Below are positions 33,054 to 42,920 of a DNA stretch of 64,000 bases, piece by piece. Source of the DNA: JAMXLO01 sp963794185 (GTDB lineage: Bacteria; Pseudomonadota; Alphaproteobacteria; Acetobacterales; Acetobacteraceae); contig CAWCDM010000071.1 of the NCBI GenBank assembly GCA_963794185.1, positions 1 to 64,000 of the forward strand. The letters run 5' to 3'. The notes beneath the pieces are model-generated. The model saw only the letters and a list, made by a program, of their open reading frames with translations. It did not search any database and had not been told where the DNA came from. The number at the start of each line of letters is the position of its first letter. Position 1 is the stretch's first letter. Both the position numbers and the translations under genes were made by a program.

Positions 33054-34151
33054 ATGGACGATGTTCTGCAGTCAAAGAAGAACACCGAGAAAGGTCCGGC
33101 GGGCAAAATGCGATCGGCGCTGAAGCAAATTTGCGTCGACGCCGATGTTGAACCAGAACGTTTTGCTGTCTTCCATAATGGCATCACCATGCTCTCTGGG
33201 AAGGTGCAACAACTTGACGGCGCGGTTCGTATTCGGGATCCCTATGTACTCAACGGGTGCCAGACGATCAAGAATGCCTTTTTGTTCCGAGTCGATGGCA
33301 ACCTAAGGTCTAAGATTGACGATGATCGCTGGAAGCAGATTTCCGTACCGATCCGCATTGTTGAGACCCGTGACGACGAACTCATTCGGTCGATTACGGT
33401 GAACAACAACCGACAGAATGCGATGTCGCCTGCTGCCTTACGGTCGAACAATTCTGTACAGATCCGGCTTGAGCAGCGGTTTAGGGATCGCCACATTTTC
33501 TATCAACGCCAAGAAGGAGCATTCGACAATATCTGGGCAATGCAACCAGAACTGTTGGAAGACGAATACGAAAATACTCAGGGCAAGTGTGTTGACATAC
33601 GTGACATTGCACGGGCAATCGCCGCTGCAGCTGGTGAAACAAGGCTTGCACTGCACCCAAATGATCTCTTCGAGAGCGATGCAGCGTACCAGCGTTGCTT
33701 CAACGAAGCAACACGGCTCCGGTCCATCGCATTTCTGACATTCCTCCACAACTTGCATGGTATCATTGGGCTTGTGCTGAAGAAAGACCTGAGCCTGGAG
33801 CCACGCGAAGGTGGACCGAAGGCTTCGTATTTCGTGTTCCATGCAATTTGTCTGCTTGTGCGGTATCTTGCAAGAGAGGGTATGCACGACTTTGTCGTCC
33901 ATTGGGGATCTCAAGTGTACGGCCGCGACAAGGATTTTCGAGAAGCAATCCGAGGCATCCTCAATGCCTATAAATCGGGAATTCGGAGAGAAATCCAGAA
34001 CGGGCTCTTGAGTTTGGAATCCACCGATACCGGCAAGATGAATACTGCATTCGAGCGGTGCAAGAAAGCATTGAAGCTAACGGACGGAATTGATCCTTTT
34101 CAGGAATTTGCCCGGCTTGACCAAGAAGTTGCCAGGCTTGACGCAGCGTGA
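33054..34151 (+). CDS. AIPR-family abortive phage infection protein, 5'-truncated
   Basis: 365 codons, lower in GC than the surroundings. PERFAVFHNGITMLSGKVQQ and IRDPYVLNGCQTIKNAFLF, then VPIRIVETRDDELIRSITVN NNRQ are landmarks of AIPR proteins, which are implicated in phage abortive infection. Full-length members are about 550-600 residues, so perhaps 200 N-terminal residues are lost at the resolvase junction (33036-33053). The ATG at 33054 may be fortuitous. No partner gene is obvious downstream. Confidence 0.75.
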   Translation: MDDVLQSKKNTEKGPAGKMRSALKQICVDADVEPERFAVFHNGITMLSGKVQQLDGAVRIRDPYVLNGCQTIKNAFLFRVDGNLRSKIDDDRWKQISVPIRIVETRDDELIRSITVNNNRQNAMSPAALRSNNSVQIRLEQRFRDRHIFYQRQEGAFDNIWAMQPELLEDEYENTQGKCVDIRDIARAIAAAAGETRLALHPNDLFESDAAYQRCFNEATRLRSIAFLTFLHNLHGIIGLVLKKDLSLEPREGGPKASYFVFHAICLLVRYLAREGMHDFVVHWGSQVYGRDKDFREAIRGILNAYKSGIRREIQNGLLSLESTDTGKMNTAFERCKKALKLTDGIDPFQEFARLDQEVARLDAA

Positions 34152-34311
34152 AGCGCGTCTCTATCAGGGGGGCCTTGCGCGACCGGGGCGGCTGGCCAGC
34201 GAGCACGGTTTGCGGATTGCTGTTTCCACATGAGGCTGCATTTGTCCTCAATAGGTTGCGGGGGCTTCCGATAGGACCAGCCGAGCAGACATCGCGCCGG
34301 ATCCCTTCACG

Positions 34312-34524
34312 GCCGGATCAGTGGGAGATGCTGCCCCGCATGCCCCCGTCCGAACGCGTGAACTGGCAGCCCATCAGCCAGATGCCGCTCGTCGCCAGCA
34401 TGATCAACGGCGCCATGAGCGACACCGTCGACCATATCCAGACGCTGACCAAAGCACGTGCCCAGCCGCATGTTCTCGACGACGCCATCATGGACCGGGT
34501 AAACGCGTCCACCGCAAGTAGATG
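34312..34524 (+). other. conserved-looking hypothetical fragment
   Basis: An open frame reads PSERVNWQPISQMPLVASMI NGAMSDTVDHIQTLTKARAQ and PHVLDDAIMDRV. This looks like the middle of a real protein (balanced composition, no shadow of another gene) but I cannot name the family. No good start is seen. Confidence 0.3.
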
Positions 34525-34701
34525 GAGTTTGTCGATATCTATGCAGAGCAGAACCGTCGTTTGCGCCAGGACCTGCGGGTCAGCCGTCGTGTGTCAGCCT
34601 GGGCATTATGGTAAGTTGGGACGCCAGCGCTCAACCGGCTCCGGCCTGATGTGAACCCCGCTTCCGGTGGCGCCACGGCATCCCGATTGTTATGGTGCGC
34701 A

Positions 34702-35049
34702 ATGCGCTTCTCTGCGGGCACCGTCGCGAACGCAGCCGCATGGGCCGTCCTGGCTGTCCTGATCGCGGTTGCCTTCGTTACGGTCAACCTCTTGGGGCCG
34801 GCCGGGCTTGTGATCCTCGGGTTGTTCGTCCTGTTCATTTGCACTGCGGTGAACCTTTATGAGGACACTCCAACTTGGGGAACAGAAGTCTTCAAGGCGC
34901 GAATTGCCAGCCACGGCTCTCCGGAGCAGCACGCGGCGATGTTCGATGAAAAGCGCGCTTCCCTGTCCCCCCTTCGGTTTTACCGCTGGTGCGGCGTTGT
35001 GCTGGTGGTCGCCGGAGCGGCAGGGTTCATTTGGCAGCGGGTGTGGTAG
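34702..35049 (+). CDS. small membrane protein
   Basis: 115 residues. Two adjacent hydrophobic segments (AAAWAVLAVLIAVAFVTVNL and LVILGLFVLFICTAVNLY) and one near the C-terminus (GVVLVVAGAAGFIW) give three membrane spans. The loop between has WGTEVFKARIASHGSPEQHA. Family unknown. ATG 34702 gives a sensible N-terminus; longer starts upstream are possible. Single gene. Confidence 0.55.
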   Translation: MRFSAGTVANAAAWAVLAVLIAVAFVTVNLLGPAGLVILGLFVLFICTAVNLYEDTPTWGTEVFKARIASHGSPEQHAAMFDEKRASLSPLRFYRWCGVVLVVAGAAGFIWQRVW

Positions 35050-35216
35050 TGCCGAGCGCTGTAGAAGCGGCGGTGCCACCAGGGGACCGCCGCGGCATTT
35101 CTGTTGGCCGTCACGTCGTACGGCGACCCAGGTGATGATCCACCGACGCCGCAGAGCGGAGGTGTACCAATCCTGCTGCAGGCCGCCGGCCGAGGCTGGC
35201 GACCAAATCCGAGGCG

Positions 35217-35318
35217 ACCGATAATGGTCAGGCGCGGGAATGCGCCCGGACCATCGCGGCCTGGAAGCCACTGCCCGTGAAGCCCCGGCTGGTCAGGCTG
35301 CCCGGCAAGCGGCAGTAG
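35217..35318 (+). pseudogene. fragment of a small conserved protein
   Basis: TDNGQARECARTIAAWKPLP, VKPRLVRLPGKRQ is the C-terminal half of the protein encoded at 43637-43846 (TDTAQARECARTIAGWKPLP). The N-terminal half is absent. Confidence 0.6.
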
Positions 35319-35616
35319 CCGATCAGCACGGCGGCCGCGTGAATTGCACGGTTGGCTATAGCTGGCCGTCGCTGGCGCAGCGGCAAGCCGATACGGGTGA
35401 TTGCGAACCGTGGTCATCACGGCGCTTGGCGTGCATGGTAGATGGGCCCACGCCGAGCCCGTTCCCTCGCCCCTTGGTTCCGATGAACTTCCTACTCGTG
35501 CTGATGGTGTTACTGGTGATCGTGCTGACGTACATGACGCGGCACGGTGGTTACGGCCCCTGAGACTGTCGGACGCGGACCGCGACATGTCAGGCAGGGA
35601 TCCCGCACGCCCTGAC

Positions 35617-35805
35617 CTAGCGCCCCATGCGAGCCAGTAGCGCAGCCCGAATGCGCGCTTGATCCATACCGGCCATGATCGCCTGCGCATCAAGTTGCGC
35701 CTGCTGTCCGCCCCAGTTTTCCCGCTCATCCCATGCTTGCTCGAGCGCCGGGCTCGTGCCGCACGCCGACAAGCACACCATCATGAGGGCGGTCACAGCG
35801 CGCAT
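35617..35805 (-). CDS. small putative lipoprotein
   Basis: 62 residues. MRAVTALMMVCLSACGTSPA has a type II signal with a lipobox (LSAC), followed by ALEQAWDERENWGGQQAQLD and a C-terminal helix. Probably membrane-anchored in the periplasm. Longer start at 35835 possible. Function unknown. Confidence 0.55.
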   Translation of the reverse strand: MRAVTALMMVCLSACGTSPALEQAWDERENWGGQQAQLDAQAIMAGMDQARIRAALLARMGR

Positions 35806-35913
35806 TACCGAAAGACGCTCCGCCAGTGTCGCCAACCGACCGTAGCAGGACGTTAAGGGGAGATGCGAGATTCGTGGAAGGCGGGCCGGCTCCCGCCGGA
35901 CGAGCGAATGGTA

Positions 35914-35994
35914 CTATGCCCCCAACACACGGTAGACCGAACTCCGGGCGATGCCGAGACGCTTCGCGATCGCCGCGGGGGTCCCAACTCGGCC
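35914..35994 (-). pseudogene. serine recombinase C-terminal scrap
   Basis: GTPAAIAKRLGIARSSVYRV LGA is the Hin-like helix-turn-helix of a resolvase, as in 32739-33035. The rest is missing. Confidence 0.6.
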
Positions 35995-36291
35995 CGCAGT
36001 TGCCTGAGGCAGATCGGCGCATTCCGGTGTTGCAGGCCACCGCGCCTGTGGACACGCTAGCGGACGATGACACGGCCTGGCCGCGCCTAACGCGGCCACA
36101 GCGCCGCGCCAGAGAGGCACCGGCCGCCGGGAACGCAACGAAGTAGGTCGGAGAAGCCAGAGGGAAAGGCAACTGATGAGGGACCACCTTGCCGGCAAGG
36201 CCGCAGAGGCTGTGCATTGCGTCGGCGTTGAAGCAAGCTCCGGGGTGCGTTCTTTTACTCTGGGATCTGGCGATTGAGGGGAACGAAGCTC

Positions 36292-36495
36292 ATGCAAGTT
36301 GATTACTACACCAAAGCGGTTCTCACGGTAATCGCGGCAGCACTGACCATCTCAGCCTTGCAGAACATGGTAAATGTGTCCAATGCGCAACAATCAAGTA
36401 TCCAGAAGGTCACCATCTGCGACGAAAATGGCGAACAGTGCGCAAGCATCGCCTCGGGTAGGAGCGGAAAGGCCATTCTGGTAAGGCCCCCCTGA
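36292..36495 (+). CDS. small single-pass membrane protein
   Basis: 67 residues. MQVDYYTKAVLTVIAAALTI is a membrane segment typical of a small conserved family (xDxYTKxVLTVIA). The tail QQSSIQKVTICDENGEQCAS and GRSGKAILV is periplasmic or cytoplasmic. Start at 36292 preferred to 36274. Function unknown. Confidence 0.6.
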   Translation: MQVDYYTKAVLTVIAAALTISALQNMVNVSNAQQSSIQKVTICDENGEQCASIASGRSGKAILVRPP

Positions 36496-36716
36496 TCCGC
36501 CGTTTGGCCCTTGCCGTCCCGTTCCGCGAAGGCGGAACGCCGGCCGGTGCGGAAGGTTGTGCTACACGAATGACGACTGTCGGTGTCCGAACGGGCACAT
36601 TCCCGGCGCGCCAGCAGGACAGCGCTTCTGCGACGAGTGCCTGGCGCGGGAGATGCCGCTCCGAAACGTGCCGCGACGGCGGTGCGGTGTCGATGACCTA
36701 CACCCACACAGCGTGC

Positions 36717-37178
36717 TCAACCGCGACAACGTTCAGCCGCCGCATTGCTTACGATAATCGCAGCCATCCTGTTCTGCGACTCTGCCTGTTCATCGGCGGC
36801 GGATGTAACTGGCAGCCGCTCGCCGGTCCAGTGCAATTGGACCCGGTTCTCTGGCACCTTGTGGGTATAGACAAGAGCCTCGAATACCGCTTCGGCGCGT
36901 CGTTGGGATAGGTGCTCATTAAAATCCGCAGAGCCAACCGAATCGGTCTTGCCGACAATCGTGGCGACGAAGGTCGGGGTGCTTTGCATCATACCGGCCA
37001 CATCGCGTATATGGTCTTGGTCTTCGGACGTTAACGCGTGGCTGCCAGTGGTAAAATAGATAAAATGGGTCGTGCACTGTGGCAGATTCTGCGTCTGTTG
37101 TGCCGTTGCAGCATGAGCGGCAAAAAGGCCCATAATCGCCGAAACTGCAAGGCTCGTCGTTACTATGCTTCTTGACAT
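36717..37178 (-). CDS. OmpA-family peptidoglycan-binding protein
   Basis: 153 residues. Signal peptide (MSRSIVTTSLAVSAIMGLFA, AHAATA), then an OmpA-C domain: FIYFTTGSHALTSEDQDHIR, TIVGKTDSVGSADFNEHLSQ, RRAEAVFEAL and a last NRMAAIIVSN strand. The D of TDSVGS and the R of QRRA bind the diaminopimelate of peptidoglycan. SD GGAAG upstream of ATG. Periplasmic, single gene. Confidence 0.8.
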   Translation of the reverse strand: MSRSIVTTSLAVSAIMGLFAAHAATAQQTQNLPQCTTHFIYFTTGSHALTSEDQDHIRDVAGMMQSTPTFVATIVGKTDSVGSADFNEHLSQRRAEAVFEALVYTHKVPENRVQLHWTGERLPVTSAADEQAESQNRMAAIIVSNAAAERCRG

Positions 37179-37879
37179 TGGACGCTTCCTTTTTCCGGTT
37201 TGAGTCTATTCCCGACCACCACTGTGACAGACCCCCTCGACGAGGGACGCGACATAAATCAGTGGTCTTCAAGGAGGCTTCGCGGCAGTCAGCCCGGATT
37301 TCTCGCGCAGGTCAAGTGACAGCCCAACTCTTGGCTGTCAGCTCAGGGACTTTAAGATCACCAAGTCGCGCTGAGCTGTCCATTCGGCCGGCGCGTCCTC
37401 CGACTTATCGTAACCAGCATCGCGCGGGTAGGGGGTCACTGGGCGGTTTGTTCAAAATTGCACGTTAAGCAGAAAACTCGTCGAAATCAGCGGCTTTCAA
37501 ATATGGCCATTTGCGCATGAGGTGGCCCCGGACCGCAATTCCCAGGAATTTCCCTCTCATAACCCTCTTTCAAAATCACGCCAGAACGTGATGGTGATCT
37601 GCATGGCCCGCCGGCGTACGATTTTGAACAAATCGCCTGGCGACCCCAAGAAGAGCGCTAGATCGCTGGCCGAATGCCGATCACCGTGGCCGAACTTTGC
37701 CGGCAATACCAACGGCGTGACCACCCGATCACCGTGCCCGATGCAATGGTGTCGCGACCGTCAGATGGCGATCGCGACAAGCAAGGTGTGTCGGTCACGT
37801 CCACGTGGCGCGGGTGCGGCCTCAGAGAGGGTCCCCCGCGACATTGAAGGCTGGGCGAATAGTCCGGGTTCGGAGCCAA
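37179..37879. other. 700-base gap with one hairpin
   Basis: No convincing gene. A hairpin tgacagcc / ggctgtca lies at 37317-37340. Several open frames around 37520-37990 are antisense or compositionally poor. Confidence 0.4.
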
Positions 37880-38524
37880 TCAGGGCTGAAGCAGTGCTTG
37901 TGTCTGGTCGCCCGTGGGCGCGCTACCTCGCTGCGAGAGGCTCGTGGGTTTCATTGCTTTCACGAACTCACCAGCGCCAGTGCCCCACTTGGTGAAGACC
38001 TTGAGTGCATCAGTAAACGATACATCGACTGGATGCACTCGCTCCTTTGGTAGGATGTACAGCGCGCCAGCCATCGGTGTAGGAACCGAAGGCACCAGCA
38101 CGGTGTATAATCCATCCTCCAGTTCTTCGATGATAAGGGCCGGGACCAATGCCTCTTCGATCTCGACAAGCGCTGGGGCAAAGGTCGGCTCATCGATCTG
38201 ACCAGTTACCCGGCCGGTCAGGCCCCGCAATAGCGTGTAGCCGGGCAGCTTGGACAGCACGGCTGCCTCAAAGGCGTTCTTGGCACGAAAGCCCGGACCG
38301 GTGCGAGCGATCAAACCAGCAATGAAGCAGATCGCTGCCAAAGCCAGGATCGCCAACACCTGACGGAACTCTACGCTGGCCGGAAGGCTTGCGGTGATGG
38401 GACTGACCAAGTTCAAGATGCCACTGATGGCCTTAGCGAGCAGCAAGATCGATATGTAGATTGGCAGGATGATCAGTACTCCGCCAATCAGCGTCGTCTT
38501 GGTGAACTCAGCCAGCGTTCTCAT
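37880..38524 (-). CDS. DUF502 family membrane protein
   Basis: 214 residues from ATG 38524. Two membrane spans (TTLIGGVLIILPIYISILLL and FRQVLAILALAAICFIAGLI) and the DUF502 landmarks ARTGPGFR, LPGYTLLRGLTGRV and VLVPSVPTPMAGALYILPKE, VHPVDVSFTDALKVFTKWGT. The family sits in the inner membrane; its function is poorly known. The ORF extends upstream to 38731 across a repeated 35-base element and is not used there. Confidence 0.85.
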   Translation of the reverse strand: MRTLAEFTKTTLIGGVLIILPIYISILLLAKAISGILNLVSPITASLPASVEFRQVLAILALAAICFIAGLIARTGPGFRAKNAFEAAVLSKLPGYTLLRGLTGRVTGQIDEPTFAPALVEIEEALVPALIIEELEDGLYTVLVPSVPTPMAGALYILPKERVHPVDVSFTDALKVFTKWGTGAGEFVKAMKPTSLSQRGSAPTGDQTQALLQP

Positions 38525-39118
38525 CTCGGGTGCCCCCCAGAGTGTGTCGTACGTAGCGGAGCACGGCGATGTGGATTTGGCCATGGTCGCTCGCCGCGTG
38601 TCATTTTCCACCCTGCTAGTTGCAAGACCCATCACCATTGTGAACCGGCCTGAAGGAAGGCGCACATTTCTGCGTAGGTGATGAAAGCTATTGTGGACGG
38701 CTTGCGTGGCCCGGCACGTGAGGTCAATCAAGCTCTAGGCGCCCGGCCGCAGTCATGATGCGCCAATGTATGCTCATCGCGAGCAATAGCGCTCGTCAGT
38801 CAGGTCTTCGGCTTCATCAAACAGTCATGCGGCTGCGTGCTGATCGACAGTCCGGCATGGGCACCGGGGAGTTGGCGGAAGCCACCAAGTGTAGGGCATT
38901 GGCACCATACTCGAGGACGCCAGCAAGGCAGTCGGTTATGCGCCGGTCCTAGGACCAATGGGCGGCGGTCGCTGCTCCGCCTATTGCGCGACAATCTGGG
39001 TGAGAACCTTGATCGCCGCGCAGCATCCGCCCGATCACGCTGCCAGAGGCAACGTGGGCTGCGCTGTCGTCAGACTGGGGCGGGACCAGCGAACGTTGGA
39101 ACAACGCCGTGTCGGTTG
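38525..39118. other. gap holding a 35-base repeat end
   Basis: Contains the repeat at 38602-38636. No gene recognised; the ORFs 38755-38952 and 38837-39157 look like noise or scrap. Confidence 0.4.
38602..38636 (-). repeat. 35-base repeat, copy 1 (reverse orientation)
   Basis: Complement of ggtgatgggtcttgcaacta... ; 34 of 35 bases agree with 42047-42081. It looks like the end of a mobile element or a recombination site; the copies border a truncated repC and the DUF502 upstream region. Confidence 0.7.
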
Positions 39119-39370
39119 TCAGCCACGGCCGAGCGTGTGTTGGTAGAAGAAACGTAGGCCGTAATGACCGATCTGGAAGGTGCCGCGTGCCACGCCTCGC
39201 TGGCGCAGGCCGAGCAGGTAGTTCCGCACCTCTTCTTCGCTGAGCAGATCGGGCGAGCGGTGGTAATGCGCAGCCAGCCGGCGCACCGCCTGGACGTAGA
39301 CCTTCCGCGTCCCTTCCGCCAATCCGGCCAGGATCATGTCATCGATCATCCGCGTACGCTGTGGCGACAT
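39119..39370 (-). pseudogene. tyrosine recombinase N-terminal domain (truncated)
   Basis: 83 codons, TRMIDDMILAGLAEGTRKVY VQAVRRLAAHYHRSPDLLSE, then RNYLLGLRQRGVARGTFQI and FFYQHTLGR: the SAM-like DNA-binding domain of an integrase of the type found beside IS91-like elements. The catalytic domain is missing. Confidence 0.75.
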
Positions 39371-39877
39371 GGGGGTCTCCTTTCGTTGATGTTCCGGCGG
39401 GCTGCATCACGCCCGCCGACGCGAAAGGATACTCCTGACTATCAGCTATCCAGGCTGCGCGAGCTACACGCCTCTTTCGGCGAAGCCGTTCCGTCCAACA
39501 TCACATACCGTGGTCAGTGCTCCCGAGTCGCCACATCCCTTTCCGTGCTCAGGCTCACAAGCGACGGACCGAGGAGCAACCCTGCAACCCTCGGCCCGAG
39601 GCCTGCCAGCCAACGGAAAACCGGCATGGCGAGGCTGCACTCGCCAGTTCTGCAACGCAACGGCTCCAGGACCCGTTGGTGCCGCATCAGCCCTGGCCGA
39701 GTCGTGTCGCACACCCCGCCGTCAAGCAGTGGCGCACTCATTCCAAAGCTGCGCAAGCGGTTATGTCGGCGGGCCCCCACGAGATCGCGCGCCACGACAG
39801 CGCCAGCCGGTCCTCCGGTTCCCAGATGACATTGTCCAGCGATGTCGTCCAGGTGTTCCGCGAGCATGCGGGCGCGG
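39371..39877. other. gap with no recognised feature
   Basis: Long opposing open frames exist but none has family character. Nothing recognised. Confidence 0.35.
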
Positions 39878-40093
39878 ACCGATGTCGGTTTACCGGGGGC
39901 TTGAATGGCCGTCAGATGGCCAACGCTGCCCGGCTGAGCCGCCCGAAACTGCCAGTGCTCTTCATCACCGCTTACGCTGAAAGTGTCGCAATTGGCAGGG
40001 GCGCTCTGGCGCCGGGTATGCGCCTGATGGCCAAGCCATTCGCGATGGGACCCTGGCCGGTCGGATAAAGTCGATCATCCGGGACGGTTGCTG
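39878..40093 (+). pseudogene. response-regulator receiver domain, C-terminal scrap
   Basis: LNGRQMANAARLSRPKLPVL, FITAYAESVAIGRG and GMRLMAKPFAM are the last part of a receiver domain as found at the end of hybrid histidine kinases (Thr/Lys of TAY and KPF). The frame is lost before (DVGLPG) and after (TLAGRIKSIIRDGC). Dead. Confidence 0.65.
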
Positions 40094-40214
40094 AGTATCG
40101 GAACCGGATTAGGCCCAGGCGGTCGCAATCGTCGCGAGCGACGAGTAATGCTGCGGGTTCATAGTAAGGGCTATCTGGCAGCAACCCCGCGAGTGATGAT
40201 TGGCTGAGGTGAAT

Positions 40215-40249
40215 GAAAATAGGGCCGTACCGAGATTACGGCACGGCCC
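40215..40249 (-). terminator. terminator after the OmpA-type porin gene
   Basis: Stem gggccgt (40222-40228) / acggccc (40243-40249) followed on the minus strand by ATTTTC. About 60 bases past the stop at 40308. Confidence 0.55.
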
Positions 40250-40307
40250 GGAGAAGCAATTTCGAAGTGCTCTCGATTTCCTAGACGAAACTCCGGAATA
40301 TGTCACA

Positions 40308-41441
40308 TCAACGAATGATGATCTCCACCCGCCGGTTCTGCGGCTCGCGCACACCTGGACCGGTCGGCACGAGCAGAACGGTGTCGCCGAAACCCTTCGC
40401 CGTGATGGCGCTTTCCGGCACGCCGTCCTTGATCAGCTCGGCTTTGACCGCGTTGGCGCGGCGTATCGACAGACCCAGGTTGTACTTCGGCGTTCCGGAT
40501 GTATCGGTGTAGCCGTTCACCTCGATCCGCGTGTACTGCACCTTGGTCGAGTTCGCCGCCGCTTCCGCGATGATCTGGCGGGCGCGATCGGTGAGGCTGT
40601 ACTTGTCCCAATCGAAGAACACCAGGTAGGAGCGGGTCGGTGCCGGTGCCGGAACGGCCGCAGGAGCAGGTGGCGGTGGCGGCGGCGGCTGGCCAAAATT
40701 ATAGCGCAAACCAATCATCACCGCGTGATTGAAGTCATTGCCGAGCTTCGCCGTGCCGAATGCGACTGGCGTGTCCGGGGCGGCCTGTGCTGAAACGTTG
40801 TACTTACGTGATCCTACACCGAAGAAGCGATATTCGACAGTCAACGCCAATCCGTGCACCTGTGGTATCGGCATTGCGCCACCGAGGATGAACTGATAGG
40901 CGATCGCGCCGTATGTGTCATTGGAGGCGATATTCGGGAACCCACCGACGCCGGAAGTACTAAACCCACTTAGATGCGCCCACTGATAGCCGACGCCGAC
41001 ACCGACATATGGCGCAAAGTAGGGTACGGTCAGGCCAGTGGTTTGCGCCAACAGATTGGTCATGTCGTACAGCACGTTGAACATCGGGCCGTACTTGATT
41101 TCCCTGCCGCCCGCGCCAGCCGGGAAGCCAAAATCGCGTCCATGAGCGAACTGATTGTTGCGGTAATCGCCTTCGATCTCAACGCGCAGACCATTGGGCA
41201 GGGCCCAGCCGAGGCTCCCCACGCCGGCCCACCCGTAGCGCGATTGCAGGGCTGCGTTTCCCGCCGTGCCCGCGGCGTCGATCAGATGTTGGTTCTGCAA
41301 CCAATTGATGCCTGCCCCGGCTCCGATATAGAGCCCGTTGAGCGGCGGGGCTGGTTCCAGGGACGGCAGCGGCAGCTGGGCCGCGGCGAGCCGTGGGGCG
41401 ACTAGCATGGCGGCAAACATTACAGTCCGAAATCGTATCAA
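40308..41441 (-). CDS. OmpA-type outer membrane protein (beta barrel plus OmpA-C)
   Basis: 377 residues from TTG 41441 (GGGAG seven bases before; ATG 41420 possible). Signal peptide (FAAMLVAPRLAAA), then an eight-strand barrel with alternating aromatic strands (NGLYIGAGAGINWL, LRVEIEGDYRNNQF, YVGVGVGYQWAHL, LALTVEYRFFGVG, HAVMIGLRYNFG), a Pro-rich hinge (QPPPPPPPAPA), then an OmpA-C domain: LVFFDWDKYSLTDRARQII, RIEVNGYTDTSGTPKYNLGL, SIRRANAVKAELI and a last RRVEIII. It links the outer membrane to peptidoglycan. Single gene with its own terminator. Confidence 0.9.
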   Translation of the reverse strand: MIRFRTVMFAAMLVAPRLAAAQLPLPSLEPAPPLNGLYIGAGAGINWLQNQHLIDAAGTAGNAALQSRYGWAGVGSLGWALPNGLRVEIEGDYRNNQFAHGRDFGFPAGAGGREIKYGPMFNVLYDMTNLLAQTTGLTVPYFAPYVGVGVGYQWAHLSGFSTSGVGGFPNIASNDTYGAIAYQFILGGAMPIPQVHGLALTVEYRFFGVGSRKYNVSAQAAPDTPVAFGTAKLGNDFNHAVMIGLRYNFGQPPPPPPPAPAAVPAPAPTRSYLVFFDWDKYSLTDRARQIIAEAAANSTKVQYTRIEVNGYTDTSGTPKYNLGLSIRRANAVKAELIKDGVPESAITAKGFGDTVLLVPTGPGVREPQNRRVEIIIR

Positions 41442-42046
41442 TTCGCATCTCCCGCTCTGAAAAGCGATGATAACGGTGCTGTTAGGACCTACCCCTGTCA
41501 AAGCACAGGACCGCGAGGGCGCGGATTTACTGATACGGCTGTAGCCTTTTTGTCACACCCCCATTGCCCAGGCAGGATCCTACCAATCTCTCTTCGCGCG
41601 CAGGGAGCAAGTAGTCGACGACAAACGCTTTGACCGGGGGCTCTGTCGTCACGCCTCGATTCGAGATTCCGACGCCGAATGATCATCACCACAAGGGACC
41701 GACGCATGGCGGATCTATCGGACACACCGAAATCGCAGCCGCATCGCGGCGTGTACCTGATCGAGACCGACCGACCCCGGGACGGCTTTTTCTTGCAATC
41801 CTGACATAGCAAGTGAAAGCGCGGTTGCTTCTGAATACAGAATTTTACTTCCCGCAAATTCTTACCTGTCGGCGAACCCTCAGCATTGGTACGGCACAGC
41901 CTATGGTGGAATGCCTGATCATCCTCGACGGCCTTCGCCGCTATGCCGTGGGAAAACCGGTGGCCAGGGGGGGCCGGCCATACTGGCGATCGGGCAAAAC
42001 TTGGAGGCCATTAACCTGGCCGTGAAGGCGCTGAGGGACTCCGCCT
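41442..42046. other. gap between OmpA-type gene and repC remnant
   Basis: A 32-codon ORF at 41706-41804 (MADLSDTPKSQPHRGVYLIE...) is not recognised. Just before the repeat at 42047, a frame reads GQNLEAINLAVKALRDSAW and stops; this could be the C-terminus of a transposase whose element ends in the repeat. Otherwise nothing. Confidence 0.35.
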
Positions 42047-42081
42047 GGTGATGGGTCTTGAAACTAGCAGGGTGGAAAATG
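42047..42081 (+). repeat. 35-base repeat, copy 2
   Basis: ggtgatgggtcttgaaacta... ; same as 38602-38636 in opposite orientation, one base different. It lies exactly at the 3' break of the repC remnant. Confidence 0.7.
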
Positions 42082-42920
42082 CGGGTTCGGTCGGGGCAGA
42101 TAGGGCATCAGCCGTGGTGCCAGATGCACCAGCTCGTCCGGATGCAGCTTCAGCACCCTGCCCTTCTCCACCGGTTCCTGCCGCACCGGTGCCGGCGATG
42201 AGCCGATGGTCGGCCCGGCCGGTTCGTTACATGCCTCGGGAGCAGCTACGGTATCCTGTTCAGGATCAGGGGTTGCTTTGTAGGTATATTGGTGGGGTCC
42301 GTTTTCGGACCCCAAGGGGTCCGAATCCACTGCTTTGAGCAGGCCCTCCAGACGCTCACACGCCGCCTTCTGGCACCGCTCCAGGCTCTCGACGCCAACG
42401 ACCATGACCTCGGGCTTTTCGGGACGCTTGACCGCCATGGCGAGGCCCTGGGTGTCGCGGGCCAGCTGAGACCACTCCTCGCCCTGGAAGCCGTATTCCG
42501 CGGCCGTCTCCAGGATCTGGGCGATGCCCTTCCGGGCGATTGTCGCGCGCCGACGCAGCCTGCCCATCAACTCGCGCTCCTCACGCGCCTCCTCGGCCAG
42601 ACGGACGAACTCCGCATGGCGCGCGGCGATCGGCGATAGGTCGAAGCCGTAAGCCTCGACGATATTCCCTCTGGAGTCACGGCGTCCGTAGCGCTTGCCG
42701 TTCGGGCTGTCCTTCACGGTGATCAGCCCAGCCTCGATCAGCGCCCGGTTGATCGCCTTGACCCGCGTCGCCGACAGGCCGAGCGCCTCCTGCTGCAGCG
42801 AAGCTGAGGGCCAGACGATCGGCCGCCCTCCCCTCCCCCAGTCCTGCGGCTGGGTGAAGCGGAACAGCCGAACTGGTGGCGACCTACGCCAAGCGAAGGG
42901 GCCCCTCCATAGCCTACGCT
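42064..42920 (-). pseudogene. RepC-type replication initiator, both ends missing
   Basis: An open frame from about 42920 reads FTQPQDWGRGGRPIVWPSAS, LQQEALGLSATRVKAINRAL, IEAGLITVKDSPNGKRYGRR and AYGFDLSPIAARHAEFVRL, then LRRRATIARKGIAQILETAA and LHPDELVHLAPRLMPYLPR. These are typical of RepC, which starts replication of repABC plasmids. About 80-100 N-terminal residues and the C-terminal domain are lost; the 3' break coincides with the 35-base repeat. A relic of a repABC replicon or a rearranged plasmid. Confidence 0.85.

Noticed and set aside
36557..36757. Cysteine-containing 66-codon ORF (CYTNDDCRCPNGHIPG)
   Set aside because: The spacing hints at a zinc-binding peptide, but frame quality falls off quickly and it overlaps the OmpA-type gene end; not supported.
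37522..37995. 157-codon plus-strand ORF
   Set aside because: Its 3' part is antisense to the DUF502 gene and the rest has no protein-like pattern.
39514..39867. Opposing ORFs of 117 to 221 codons
   Set aside because: High-GC shadow frames without any family character.
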